Of a stretch of DNA of 64,000 nt, positions 21,045 through 33,701 are shown one piece after another. The position numbers were made by a program, and so were the translations under genes. The stretch is from Eutypella sp. D-1. Lineage: Eukaryota; Ascomycota; Sordariomycetes; Xylariales; Diatrypaceae. How positions within the stretch are numbered: the first letter of the stretch is position 1; every line of letters starts with the position of its first letter. The notes beneath the pieces were generated by a model that had not been told where the DNA came from, ran no database searches, and saw nothing but the letters and a program-made list of their open reading frames with translations. Where the stretch lies: positions 1 through 64,000 of the forward strand of contig JAJTTP010000027.1 of the NCBI GenBank assembly GCA_023313575.1. Direction: 5' to 3'.

Positions 21045-22059
21045 GCGGTTCCAGACAAAGGGATTGGTGTTCTTGGTTCTAGGGGTTTCTACAGCATCTA
21101 ATGGAGCGTGGATTTTTTTCCGGCATAGTTGTCTTATAATGTGAGGGGTATGCGGTGACGTGTTGGCCTGGTCTTGCTTAACCAGACATGTTTCTGGATA
21201 AGTCCAGCCCGCGGCTCATGGTAGAAGAGGAGCAAGTCCGGCATAAGCCGCGGCGAGAGCCCTTTGATGAGAGAAGTGCTAGATGGCACGTGTGGAACAA
21301 TCAGTGCCTCGCAGCATACAGGGGCAGCTGGGATTACAACGGTGGTTGCATAGATTTTAGAGGTCTTACACAGAAGTAGACAACATACTCATCAATGAAG
21401 GGAATCATCCCCGGCCACCAGATTTCCCTTACAATTAAACACGCCAGTGTTGTAGAGGCTTACGGGGACTGAGGTTGTTGACTTCATACACAATATGACT
21501 ACGTAAGTTGTAGAGGTGCGGCTGAAACATGGACCCTAGTCACTTGCAGTAAGTATGCGTAGCTTGACGTCCTAAGCGGATAGCTTAATGAGACAGCCTC
21601 GGTTACATGGACGATCAACAAGACTCATCTGTCGTATACAGGCATCAAAGGAACTCTGTCAAGTTTTATCGTAGACAGCTTACCGGGTCCACGGCAAGAT
21701 TCACGGGCATGCCCCCGTACTCTGTCAAGTGCCATCGATGCATACAGAGAACAGTACCGCCCTGTCATTCGTAAGATCCTATAGGGTTTTTATTCATCCT
21801 ATTCTAGGAACTAGCTGGCTGCTAACTAGGGAGCGCTGAACAGCGAACCCCCCTCTCCTCCCCTCATGCACGGCGGGATCATGCACCCGAGAAGGCCAGA
21901 AACCGCAACCAAGAGACACACAACCCATGCTTTCGTTACCACAACGCCTGTAGCCAGAAATTGGCCTGTAAAATGTCAAGACGGCCGAGCATACTTGATG
22001 CAAGGCAGATGTACAAGGTAAAGGGAGCCCTACGCCGCAGGTCATCAGTTTCTCAGACT
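21045..22059. other. Intergenic, no gene seen
   Basis: Convergent region between the PGAM-family gene and RPB2. No open frame has family features and no strong repeat is visible. Confidence 0.4.
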
Positions 22060-25000
22060 TTAACGGATGGACACGCCAGATCGATCAGTGAACATGCGAG
22101 ACGCAATGTTCATCGCCTGAAGCTCCTGGAATAGCAGCTTAGCCGCATAGGGAATGTGAATCTGCGCGATTTTAGTTTTGTTCCTGCATGGCCGGCATTC
22201 GAAGGTTTGCTTCGTTAATTGGCTATAGAAGAATATTAGTCATTGTATCTTTCCGAAGTTAACGGTGGAGTGCCACCATATGGGAAAGTACTTACGCTAC
22301 CGGTGTCATTAGTCCGCAAATCTCGCAGACGTGGACTCGGAACGCATCCGACACTTCGAACAGTCGCTCCTTCAGGAAAGCGGCGGCACCGTGAGCAATC
22401 ATACAATCACGTTCCATTTCTCCGAATCGGAGACCACCATCTCTGGCACGACCTTCCACAGGCTGACGGGTCATGATTTGCACTGGTCCGCGAGCTCTGG
22501 CATGGATCTTGTCATCCACCATATGCCGAAGGCGCTGATAGTAGGTGGGGCCGAAGAAGACCTGCGAACGGAGCTTGCGGCCGGTATGACCATGGTACAT
22601 GATCTCAAAACCACGAGACTGGTATCCATTGGCACGTAGAAGGTCGGACACCTGATCGACCGTCACGTCCGTGAATGGGGTAGCATCTCCCTCCAGCCCT
22701 GTAAGCGTCGAGACCTTGCTCAGAAGGCATTCGATCAAATGGGCAATTGTCATACGAGATGGAATAGCATGTGGGTTGATGATAATGTCGGGGGTAATTC
22801 CCTCTCTCGTGAAGGGCATGTCCTCTTGACGGTATGTCACACCAATAGTACCCTTTTGTCCGTGACGGGAGGCAAACTTGTCGCCAATCTGAGGGATCTT
22901 GGTCGTCCGGACACGCACCTTGACATACCGCAGGCCATCCGCATTTGTGGTGACGACGACGGAGTCGATAATGCCGCTTTCGGTACTGCGAAGAGGGGTA
23001 GAAGCATCCCGCTTTACGTGCACTTTCGTCCGCTGGCCCATCTCTTCGTTTTCCGGGTTAATCGGGGATGTCTTTCCTATAATGATATCCTCGCCAGATA
23101 CCCGGATGCCGGGGGCAATGATGCCGTCATCGTCCAACTTGTCATATGTACCCTGCTTGAGACGCAAAGTATCGGCTCGGAAGGGCTTCTCGAAGGTTTC
23201 AATCGTATTGATACCAATTCGTTTTTCGCAGTCCGAGTATGAGCGGAAGAACAGACTCCGGAATAGGCCTCTGTCAATACTGCTCTGGTTCATGATGACG
23301 GAATCTTCCTGGTTGTATCCCGAGTAACACGCGATCGCAACAATGGCGTTTTGGCCGGCAGGTAGATCACGGAATTTGAGATATTCCATAGAGTGCGTGG
23401 TGCCGAGCGGCTTCTGCGGGTAATAGAGGATGTTCGCCATGGTGTCCATACGGCGGGAATAGTTGGTAAGGAAGAAGCCCATGGCTTGCTTACCCATAGC
23501 CGACTGGTATGTGTTACGAGGGGACTTTCTTAACGTCAGTACATTTCACTCCATTTACAATGCGGCGGGGACGTACCTGGTTGTGATCAGGGAAGGGAAT
23601 AATGCTGGCACAGATTCCGAGAAGCATGCTGGGGTGGATTTCGCAATGCGTATATGTATGCGTTGTAGGGTTTATCCTCGTCTTGACTCGCTTGTTCGGT
23701 TCGTCTGTATTGTCTTCGGTGACATCGTAACCCATCTTGGATAGCCGGAACGTCTCGAGGTCTTCCGGCGTCATGCAGATCATGGCGGTCTCCTCCTCCT
23801 CAGCGTCAAGATACTCGATAACGCCTTCGTTTACAAGTCCCTGCCAGCCAAATATCTCATCACTACCCTGAGGGAGCTTCTTGTCATCCTCGAGTCGTTG
23901 TACCATAGCCCTCGTGAGCACCAGAGTACCCTTTTCGACACCTCTCTCGGGGTCATCCTCTTGTTCAACGACAAACAGAGGCCGCATGACCCGGCCCGCA
24001 TCCGAGAAGATTTTAAACTCGCGATCGCGAATGTCACGGACAAGGGAGACTTCAGCGGGGATCTGGTTTGCTCGTCGAAGGTTCTGAACATCCCTGACAA
24101 GGGACTTCGGGTCCTGGTGCACACCAATCCAGGAGCCGTTCAAGAAGATTTTGGTAGCATGAGGGTAGCGGGAAGCGTCGTATTCCTCGAGAACCTCCAT
24201 GTTTCGGGTGATCATGTAATCAATGATGGGCTCAGTTGATGTACCTACGCTGATGGAGCACATCAACGACAAGTTCTTGACGAGACCACAAGCCTGACCC
24301 TCCGGCGTCTCTGCTGGGCAGACCAGACCCCAGTGAGTGTTGTGAAGCTGGCGAGGCTTGGCAAGCTTGCCGTCTCTTCCAACGGGAGTGTTCGTCCGCC
24401 GCAAATGGGACAGAGTAGATGAGAAAGTATATCTGTTCAGGACCTGCGACACACCAGCCGTGGAGTTCATCGCCTTCTTCTGGTCGCCCCAGTTGCCAGT
24501 GGCAAGCGAGTACTTCAATCCGTTCGTAACGATTTGAGGCTTGACGGCCATGTGTATCTGGAACAACTTATTTTGCTCCACGCACCGTTTCAGGTGCATG
24601 GTGATCTCCTGTGTCAAGCGACGCACAATGTTGCGGAAGAGCTTGGCAAGCAGAGGACCGGCAAGGTCAAGGCGCTTCTTACCGAAGTGATCACGATCGT
24701 CTGTATCACGTCGGCCCAAAGCACATTGCAAGAGCTTGTGGACCATGTAGCCTAGGAAGAAAGCCTTTCGGGTCTCGCAACCTTCGCCCTGCGAAATGTG
24801 CGGCAGCATCTCCTTCTGCAAGATGTCCCTCGCAGCTCGAACACGACGGTCGCGGGTCATGCCAGTTGTCTGGTTTCCACGCTTGCCTATGTAATCCAGA
24901 GCAACCTCACGGTCCTGAATACAGAAAGCCTCCTCGATACAAGGCCGAAGCATTTCCAGCATAATGCTATCATTTCGGTCATAGCAGATGTGGTTAAGAA

Positions 25001-25961
25001 TCTCCTCGTCGCTGACAACGCCCAGAGCTCGAAAGACGATGGCAATGGGAAGGTCGGATTTGACATAGGGCAAGGTGGTGTGGATGGTCTGGCCATACGC
25101 TCCTCCCCTAGAGGAATCACCTTTAGAATATAACTTCAACATGAGGGAGGATATAAGGCGGGAACCCTTCTCCAGAGCGCTTCGAATCTCAGCCGTATAA
25201 GAAAAGGGGCTAGGCTGTGCCTTCTTGAAGACCTGGACGATATTGGCAGCAGAGCGCTCCTGGGCGATGAGGACCTTCTCACTCCCGTTGATAATGAAAT
25301 AGCCACCCTGATCATAAGGGCATTCGTTCAGGAGGAAGAGGTCCTCCTCAGACTCGCGACTGAGATGGCAGGCCTTAGACTTCAACATGACTGGGAGCTT
25401 TCCGATAAATACAGCGGAATTATCTTTGGATGGATCGGTGCTCTGCATGGTATTCTCGACCTCTTCCCAAGCCAGTCGCGTAGGTAGCTGACCGGTCTTG
25501 GCATAATCGTCCTGTTGTTGGGGGTCCATTTCGTGGAGGGGGACGGGCTCCTCGATACAGGCGGAGACCTTGGTGTCCATCTTGACGTAGATGGGACTCG
25601 CATAGGTCAGATTTCGGTCGCGACATTCGTATGGAAGTAGGGGTGCGGATGTGGCATCGCTTTCATGAATGACAGGACGGGAGATGGTGATTCCTCCCAG
25701 TTTGATCTCGTAGCGTTTGACGGCGATCTCGCGACCATCGACCGGGGGAGGGTTGTTCTCATCGAGGCTGAGGTGAGAGTATTCGTCGATTAATTCCTGA
25801 ATGGTGGTAGATTGAAAGTCGTTAAAGGAATCAATCTGTTGGGAAACTAGACCCTTTGTTTCGAAGTAGGCGGTGATGACCTCCCAGCAATCCTCCTGGG
25901 TAATGTTGTCATCTTGGCGAAACTCCTCCTCGTCATATTCATATCCTTCGTAGTCGGCCAT
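22060..25961 (-). CDS. RPB2: RNA polymerase II second-largest subunit
   Basis: Three exons (23577-25961, 22296-23524, 22060-22222; introns of 52 and 73 nt) give 1258 residues, the normal Rpb2 length. The chosen start reads [18 protein letters not shown]; an upstream in-frame ATG at 26000 would add 13 residues and is less likely. Seen in order: protrusion and lobe ([11 protein letters not shown]), fork region ([19 protein letters not shown]), hybrid-binding region ([14 protein letters not shown]), the active-site segment [12 protein letters not shown], the anchor region, and a C-terminal zinc module built from CEICG in exon 2 and FECRPC in exon 3. Rpb2 forms half of the Pol II cleft. The gene is a standard phylogenetic marker and would fix the species. 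Its final exon is only 163 nt. Confidence 0.97.
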
Positions 25962-28900
25962 GATGGGCAGTAGGCGGGAGACAGAATAGAACGGTTGCAA
26001 GGTTGATTGCGACCAGGAAAAAAAACTTTGAATGTCAAAGGCTGTTTACGGTGTTTAGAAGGAAAGAATGGCTTTGTAATCCACCGTCTCTAGTCAAAGA
26101 GAAGGCGTGTGGGGAGAATTAGTGTAGACGATCAACAGAATGCAGGAATGCAAGAATGCAAGAATACGAAAGGCAATCAGTAGAAAGACAAATTAGTTGT
26201 TGATGACGATGAAGGCAATGAAGGCGATGGTTATCGAGGTCGGTCGGCTCTGTTGTGATGGCGATGGTGACTTCGAGAAATTATTAATACCCTACACTTG
26301 GTAGTAGGTAAGCGGAAGGAAGCGCAAAGGAACGCGCACCCAGTCAGTGTTCCATAGGCATAGACACCACATACACCTGCAGGAATACAGGCGATCGAGT
26401 CAGGTTGGTCTGATGAAGATGGTCAGGTTGGTGTCGGTGGTGGTATCGATGCTGTCGATGCGGTCGGCAAAGAGTGAAAGAGAGAGAGAGAGCGTGGCGA
26501 GGGAGGAACGCGACGGGTGCAAAAGTCGGATCGGATGTCACGTTAAAATTCACTGATTACCAAGACCCACTCGACTTTTCTTATTTTATTTTATTGAAAT
26601 AATCGAGTGCCGAATGGTAAAGGGCAAATGGGCGATTGGCAAATGGCAAATGGAATGGGGAAACGTTTGTTGCCTTGGGGGGATGAAGCAACAATTTTGG
26701 TTTGTGAAGATGGAAAAAAAAAGAGTAACAATACCAAAAAAAGATAGGCTACAAGGAGTATGGAGTATGTAGAGCTAAGGTCAAAGGAAGCAGCAGCAGT
26801 AAACCCAGTGATTGAGCCTCATTGCTCCTTCCTTCACTTAAGGTTGCTGCCAGCATTTGCTTGCATTAACTGACTTGACTGACAAATAGGAAATCATAAT
26901 TGCCTAGCTAGTCCATAACCGGCTAGCTACCTTCCTAAAGGCTTATCTAAGCACATTAGTAGCTCGAAGCGCCACATTACTACTAGGCGGTCTGCAGTCT
27001 GCCAGGTGTGTTTTCTGTATTGTGGCAAGTGTGGCAAGTGGCCGCCACCTGTGGCTCATTATGTGCCTAGGAGGTTTCCGATACTACCAGCCCCAGTCAC
27101 CTGTGCATGTAGTCAATTACGCAGTTACCGAGGTCAGTTAATGGCAGAGTGCCTGGATCATATATCATGTGTTTGTAAAGACCGGTACACAAGGAACGTA
27201 TTGGCAACCTCCGCACCGGGAAGCGAAGTTCAAGCAGCCTGTTTCCAGACTTGGTATGCAAGTCATTGCATTGCATCTTATCAAGATGGGTAATTAGCGA
27301 TACGAGTGGCTTTCTATATTTAAGTAAACGCCGTGCTGCTAATATCCCTTGACGTTTGCTTTCTAGGAGCTGATAGGTCCTCTCTAATCGAATTGTACAT
27401 GAATGGTTGCGGGATTCAGGAACGGCGTCGCGAAAGGGAGGGCACCCTATTACGGAAAGAACGGAGAACTGCGGTTCGGGCCACGCCCTGAGCGGACGAG
27501 CTGGGAACATAATCGATTGTATCGAGCGGTATCTCAGGGGTATTTAAAGGCGGATAAAAATCTTCCTACCTCATTGCGCGCGATAAGTTTGGCAAGTCTG
27601 ATAAGTCTGACTGGGTAGCCTAGATTGTCCTGATCCCGTGGATGATACCGGGCGCTATAATTTAATGAACGCAACGGGCGTGACATAGGCAGTCTGGTTG
27701 GTAGTTGAAGTCAAAAGGAACAGGAATCTTCCACCCCTTTCCCAGGATTATGATGCGTTACCAAGATTCCAGAGCCGACCAGGCGGTCTGGTAGGTATGA
27801 TCTTCGTAGCTTTACACCACAACTGGAAATTACCACTGCACTCCCCCGATTCTCAATGCACCTATCTACGACATTGCTCAGATCGGGCATTCTGCTTGGT
27901 CCCTTCAATTCTTAACCCTTGATAGCCTATCGATCAATGTGCATGTTTTTTCCTGGAGCGTGCCTGGAGATCATCACGTTCATGCGAGATCTAAGAGAGT
28001 AGGGCTGCTACGGTCTCCTTTTAAGGCGGGCTGGGTTACCTGTGCATCCATCTACACTTACACACACACTATTCGCAGATGAGATATGCATGTTTTCGAA
28101 TACCATCTTAGGATGAATGTTGTATCGCAACCGCGAACGAACAACAGAATATCCGGTCCAACCGGGCATATAACTCAAGTCCACTATTATTCTCTATCAT
28201 CTCGCTACCTATACTACTCCATGTAATACTCGGCGTATGTTCATTTATACTGCAGGGAGAACCCCACCAAGATTGGCAGGTGTCTAAGAAAACCCCACTC
28301 GAATGGATTACCCTATTCTGCCGCGCCCGGCCGCTGGTTAGTACTTACATGAACCCCGTATTTTTGCGCCAACCACGAGTTCATGAACAAGCCGTTACTA
28401 CTACCTAGGTAGGTAACTGGAGCTAATAACGTTCTCAACAGGAGTTACTGATGTCCAACTACCTAGATAGTGCCCGGATAGCCGAGCGGTATTGCGAGCG
28501 CCCTAGTGCCCAGTGCTCCTTGGTATCCTGGTGCCCTAGAACGGCTGGTGGTCAGTAGTTGCCCAGAATTGCCCAGACTGCCCAGCCCTATCAGCGGGTG
28601 TATTTTCGAGCTGTTTCTGATCAACAATTGAGTCAAAATGGTGCGACTTCGGGAGATCTTCTTAGCGGCGTGCCTTGGCGGCTAAGCGGGTGTAGCATTC
28701 CATCGAGGCAAGCATATGACCATTCAAGTTGGCAGGTCATCCCGCTCTTCATTCTTTCTTGTTACGTAGAAGATTCATGGTCTGCAGTAGTTGAGGCGAG
28801 AGTCACCCAGTCTAGCTGTCTACCAAATGGATTCCACTTTATGAAGAAAAAATTTATCATCCATATGCTCACCAGTGTTTTTCTTGGTGTTTTTTTTTTG

Positions 28901-30909
28901 TTTCGACATGGAAATGGCATCCGTGCAAATCTAATTATATAGGTCCCAGGGCTACCTACTTCTGCCTATTGACTGGATAGTTGTATTCAGGGGAAACACT
29001 CAGGGGCAGGTATAAACAATGTATATTTATTGCCCAGATGCCCTCGGAGATGAATGCTAGATGTATATCATAAGTGATGATCGTATGTTATCAAAGCGTT
29101 CTGATACTCATCATATACCTTCCACATGACTGGCATGCCCCTCACCTATACCCACATAGGTACTTTGGAGGAAAACAAGCATTTCCCCAGAACATCCCCT
29201 CAAAAGTGGACCATCCCCCGCATGAAGGCCCGGCTACTCTATCCCCTTACTGGTGCCAGAATTAAGGAACCTACAGGCCTTTAAGCTTTAAGCAGTTAGT
29301 GAGCCCCACGTCGTTTACTTTGCAATGCTTCTACTCGTCCATCACCGTCAAAGCCCCCAAGCCCCCCTTAACTCTCTTTTACATAGATCGTTGCAACCAC
29401 TGCATACCACATACGCAGGAGAATACCTAAATTAATATGTTCATCTCGGCCAAGCTCAAGCAAGAAAGGTTCATCCTTGGCTTCTTTCTGCCCAACTTCC
29501 TGGGCAACCCCAGCATTATACGAGTGCAACATGGCAAAAATTCTGTTATATGTCAGGGTCAGATGACCTTTTCGTCTTCGCCCAGACATCAACTCTGCGA
29601 GCTTGGCAGGTGAATCACAAGGTACACGAGAGGCGCAAGGGGGCAATGGGCACGACCACTAACTCTATAATTCCCGACACGTGAGAAATCTCTCTCCTGA
29701 AGAGATTTGCCACCGTTTGCCAGGAGACCCCCCGGAAGGCGGTCCGTTTTCGTTGTAGATTCTTTAACCTCTCTCATTTTTCTTACGGGCGCCTACCGTC
29801 AGACCGCAAATTCCACAACGTCTATGATGATTCACCACCGATCACCGGTATGAAGAATAGTCGTCTAACTCTTGGCAACTAGCGTGGTCTATTATACCTT
29901 GTACGCATGGTTGTACGCGAATATGCAATGCGAGTATGCGTTAAAATATGCCTGTTCGTTCCTGAGTCCTGCATCTATGATGATCAACCCTCTACTAAGC
30001 CCGACAGGGGATGCGATTGGTCAGAGACGGAGCCTCAGACATTACATACATATAATGCTAAGTATGGAAGAATGTCGGTTCTTCACCCATTTCTTCTTAC
30101 CTTTACTCGTATTATAATCATGTCCCCTTCTGGTTGAATGCCAAATGTTTGGATCGAGCACCTGACACTTTTCAGCCCGAAACAAAACTTAGATGTTCGT
30201 TTGGGAGGTCTCACATGAGGCAGTACTGGCTCTTCCAGAGTAGTACCAGGTATAGAAAAAAAAAAAATAAGGTCCGGTGGAACCCTATAACCGCGAACGT
30301 TTCGCGGGGCCATGTGCGGAAGTGCTCTATGGATCCGAGATCACGGTGGACACTCTTAAACCGTGACGTTACACCATAGATACCCAGTTGACCGCTCCCC
30401 GACCGGCCTATTCCAGGGTTCAGGGGATACACATGGGTTGAGGTTCCCACATTGTGACCTGGTCGCACCCCCTGTCTTATCCTATTGCCGTGCCGCACGG
30501 CTCGGGAGGGTACAGTGATGCGTCCGGGGTTCAGATTCACTGCCAAGTGGCCTACGTCGTGTGTCTTTCTTGGAAGACTGATTATTTACCTAAACTACTT
30601 GGCTATGAAGCTAATAATGGGTCGCCATAGCAAGGTGGGCACCATGCAGGTAAGATGAGGAACAAACATGTCGTCTCATGCTTGCTCGAGGACGGTATAT
30701 CCCGGGGATATAGCGTCTCCTCGAACTCTATTTAAATTACCTCGGGGTCCCTCGAGTGAACACCCCCTACTGCCCTGCTCGTCATTGCTACTGGGCTATT
30801 TAGCCTTTCAACTTGCCTCCGTCCATCCCTTCGTTTAAGCTTGCTTTGACATCCCGCTGCCTCGCTTTAAGGCCCCAGGACCGACAATCTTTTATAGGGG
30901 CTAGCAGAA
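25962..30909. other. Gene-poor region between RPB2 and the GH2 gene
   Basis: About 4.9 kb lie between two divergent starts. No model could be supported. The first kilobase should hold the RPB2 promoter and leader. A minus-strand frame at 29368-29646 has protein-like sequence (see its own entry). A tRNA 5'-half-like sequence lies near 28484-28510 without a matching T arm. A TACCTAGGTAGGTA-type motif is at about 28404. A TATTTAAA site near 30729 may be the core promoter of the GH2 gene. Confidence 0.45.
29368..29646 (-). CDS. Possible hypothetical protein or gene remnant
   Basis: I do not recognise this frame. It encodes up to 92 residues with balanced composition in the part from MSGRRRKGHLTLTYNR to INLGILLRMWYAVV, unlike the low-complexity noise around it. 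A possible splice acceptor (TCGCAG) precedes the MSGRRR segment, so it could be the last exon of a longer minus-strand gene whose upstream exons were not found, or a decayed copy of one. No domain, signal or membrane segment can be assigned. Confidence 0.25.
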   Translation of the reverse strand: MPPCASRVPCDSPAKLAELMSGRRRKGHLTLTYNRIFAMLHSYNAGVAQEVGQKEAKDEPFLLELGRDEHINLGILLRMWYAVVATIYVKES

Positions 30910-33241
30910 ATGCGCGCAGGCTTCTTCACGGGCCTCGTCGTCCCTCTGCTAGGTCACCTAGCTTTGGGATACGAAGTGCAAACTCCTCCTCTTGACACAG
31001 ACTGGACCTACAAGGTGGGGACTGATCCTTGGCCCGAGTATCCACGGCCACAACTTCAGCGTGAGAACTGGCAAAGCTTGAATGGCATATGGAAATTCAG
31101 GCCCGCGCAAGACGGCGAGGATGGGTCTTTTCCAGTCACAGACGCTTTCAACCAAGATATCCTCATCCCTTCATGCATAGAAAGCGGCCTTTCGGGAATA
31201 CAGACTCAGAACGTCACTGCCGCCTGGTTTTCCACCGAGTTTAAGGTGCCAAAATGGTCCTCTAGTGAGCGCGTCTTGCTGAATTTCGAGGCCGTCGATT
31301 ACGATGCCACGATATACGTCAACGGTCAAAAGGCCGGTACCCACCGGGGAGGATACTGGCACTTCACCATAGATGCGACCGAGTTTGTCCACCACAATGG
31401 AACCAATTCTCTGTGAGACAGCCCGTATACTCAAGGTCCTAACCAGAACTAACGCGCAACCTAGCCAAGTACATGTCTTTGATCCAACGGATGTAAGCAT
31501 CTTTCGTCCAGCCCTTCGGGGCAGGCTTCCATGCCCCCCATTCATGAGCTTCATCTCTGGGCTGTATCAAGCGGCCTAATGCTGAACTATATCTCTCGTT
31601 TTCTGGAAACTGATTATTCCATTGATTATAGATGGAGGGCTACTCAATTCCAGTGGGTAAACAGACTCGCAACCAAAGACATATCTACTATACCCCTTGC
31701 ACGGGTATTTGGCAACCGGTATGGCTCGAGACTGTCCCAGCGACTCATATCACGAAGCTCGACCTAGATGCTGGAGCGGATGGCACAGGTGAATAGCCCC
31801 GCAATTTTTGACTACACACTTCCAAGGATCTAACATTTTTCCAGTCAGCGGGACCGTGTGGAGTTCGCAGAACTCATCGGATCCAGTAACCATATCCGTC
31901 TTGGACGATGGCGAGGTCGTTACCTCCTACAAGACTAAGGCCAACCAGAATTTTAAATTCACGGTTGATAAACCTAAGTTATGGTCTCCCTCAAGCCCTA
32001 CGCTGTATAATGTTACGGTTCAGCTTGGACGTGACGAAATCTCAAGTTACACGTTAGTACCCCCCCTTTTAACGTCTCGCTCGGTGTTGCGTCTAGCATT
32101 CAGGTGGCTTGGCACCTATAAGCGCATATGACTGACCGTATACCTCCAGAGGCTTTCGAACTATCTCCGTCGGGGAAATTGATGGTGTCAAGCGGCCTCT
32201 TCTCAATGGCAAATTTGAATTCTTATTCGGCACTCTAGACCAGGTTCGTGCTTCTTCTCTATAAGAAACTCGACCCCAGGGGTTCGTAAAGCACTGGATT
32301 AACCTTAGGTCTTTTTCAGGGTTGGTGGCCAGATGGATTGATGACGCCTCCCAATAGAGAAGCGATGGTGTATGACCTCAAAGTTCTGAAGTCTCTTGGC
32401 GTGAACATGGTGAGGAAGCACGTAAGTCTCACCTTGAAGGATGAATACCTGCAAAATTCAAAGACCTCGATGCTAACTGTAACTTCGGATCAACTAGGTC
32501 AAGGTAGAACCCGCCCTGTTTTACCAAGCTTGTGATCAGCTCGGGCTTTTTGTGATTCAGGATATGCCATCGATGCCATCAAGTATGCAACCTGATCCCG
32601 AACAACAAGCCGAGTTTGAGAGACAACTCGACCTTTTGATCGACCAGCATAAGAATTATCCCAGCATCGGGACTTGGGTCATCTACAACGAAGGATGGGG
32701 TCAGATTACCGAGGGGTACTACCCGGAAATTGACCTGGCAGCCCACGTCAAAAAATTGGACCCCTCTAGGCTTGTCATCGCGACTTCGGGTTGGCACGAC
32801 CACGGTGCGGGAGACTGGCATGATAACCACCACTACGCCAACCCACAGTGCGGAACGCCGTTCTACTCTATTGAGTCTACACCCTATGACGAGAAACGAA
32901 TTGCCATTCAGGGCGAGTTTGGTGGTGTCGGTCACAACATATCTGAGGAACACGCCTGGAAGGTGCCACAGTCCATCAATGCCGTCAACCAGACCTATGA
33001 GATCGACGAGACGTTGGAGGCGTATAACTACCGTGGTCACGTTCTCCTCACCGAGCTGAAGGACCAAGTTGAGATGTGGGCCTGCTCGGCGGCCGTGTGG
33101 ACACAGACCACGGACGTAGAGGGCGAAGTAAACGGCTTCCTAACCTACGACAGGAGGCTTCTGAGGCTCGACGAGAAGCAGTGGAAATCCGATATCCAGG
33201 CCCTCTACGATGCTGCTGAGGCTAGGGGAGGTGGGAAGTAG
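30910..33241 (+). CDS. Glycoside hydrolase family 2 protein (beta-galactosidase-like)
   Basis: Seven exons (30910-31412, 31465-31492, 31632-31788, 31845-32052, 32150-32243, 32320-32421, 32498-33241) give 611 residues in one frame. Residues 1-20 form a secretion signal. The jelly-roll sugar-binding domain follows (ENWQSLNGIWKF, then FSTEFKVP and VNGQKAGTHRGGY), then the beta-sandwich, then the TIM barrel. The acid/base is Glu429 in YNEGWG and the nucleophile Glu504 in GEFGG. GH2 enzymes hydrolyse terminal beta-galactosides, mannosides or glucuronides; the sequence around the two glutamates fits the fungal extracellular beta-galactosidase/glucuronidase-like group, but substrate is not settled. 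Exon 2 is only 28 nt. Several N-glycosylation sites fit secretion. Confidence 0.9.
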
Positions 33242-33701
33242 AGGCGTTGATGCCATACCCACTTAAAGTGTCACAGCAAAGGGTGGCTGTTCCACTACCA
33301 TATACGCCATGGCTTTAATCGGGCTCAGGGTGTACTGTTCATATTGTCAGCGCGATTTTATCATATATATACTTAGCATTGGAACTGTATATGTGGCGGC
33401 CCCTGATTTTTAAGATGTACTAGAGTATTTAGGTAGACCATGGTACATAATAAACTACCCACAGGATCATCAAGTAACTTGCTCTTAAATTCGAATAGGG
33501 AACGTATGATAAAATTGTTATCATACACTTCTTATGTACTAATACTTACTCGCATTTAGGTTTCTTTTTCTATTTCTCTCTTTTATATTCGACGTTGCTA
33601 GATATTTTAACCGCTGTCCGCTTTCTTCCCGGGATCTCCAAGCCTACACACATAGCCCCCCCGACGGAAGTATTATTTTCAAATAATTTTCATCCGATCC
33701 C
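33242..33701. other. Convergent 3' region
   Basis: Stop-to-stop spacer between the GH2 gene and the amidohydrolase. It is A/T-rich, with no gene or strong repeat seen. Confidence 0.4.

Noticed and set aside
28484..28560. tRNA 5'-half-like sequence (GGATAGCCGAGCGGT)
   Set aside because: A plausible A box, but no B box or T arm follows at a fitting distance and the acceptor cannot close.
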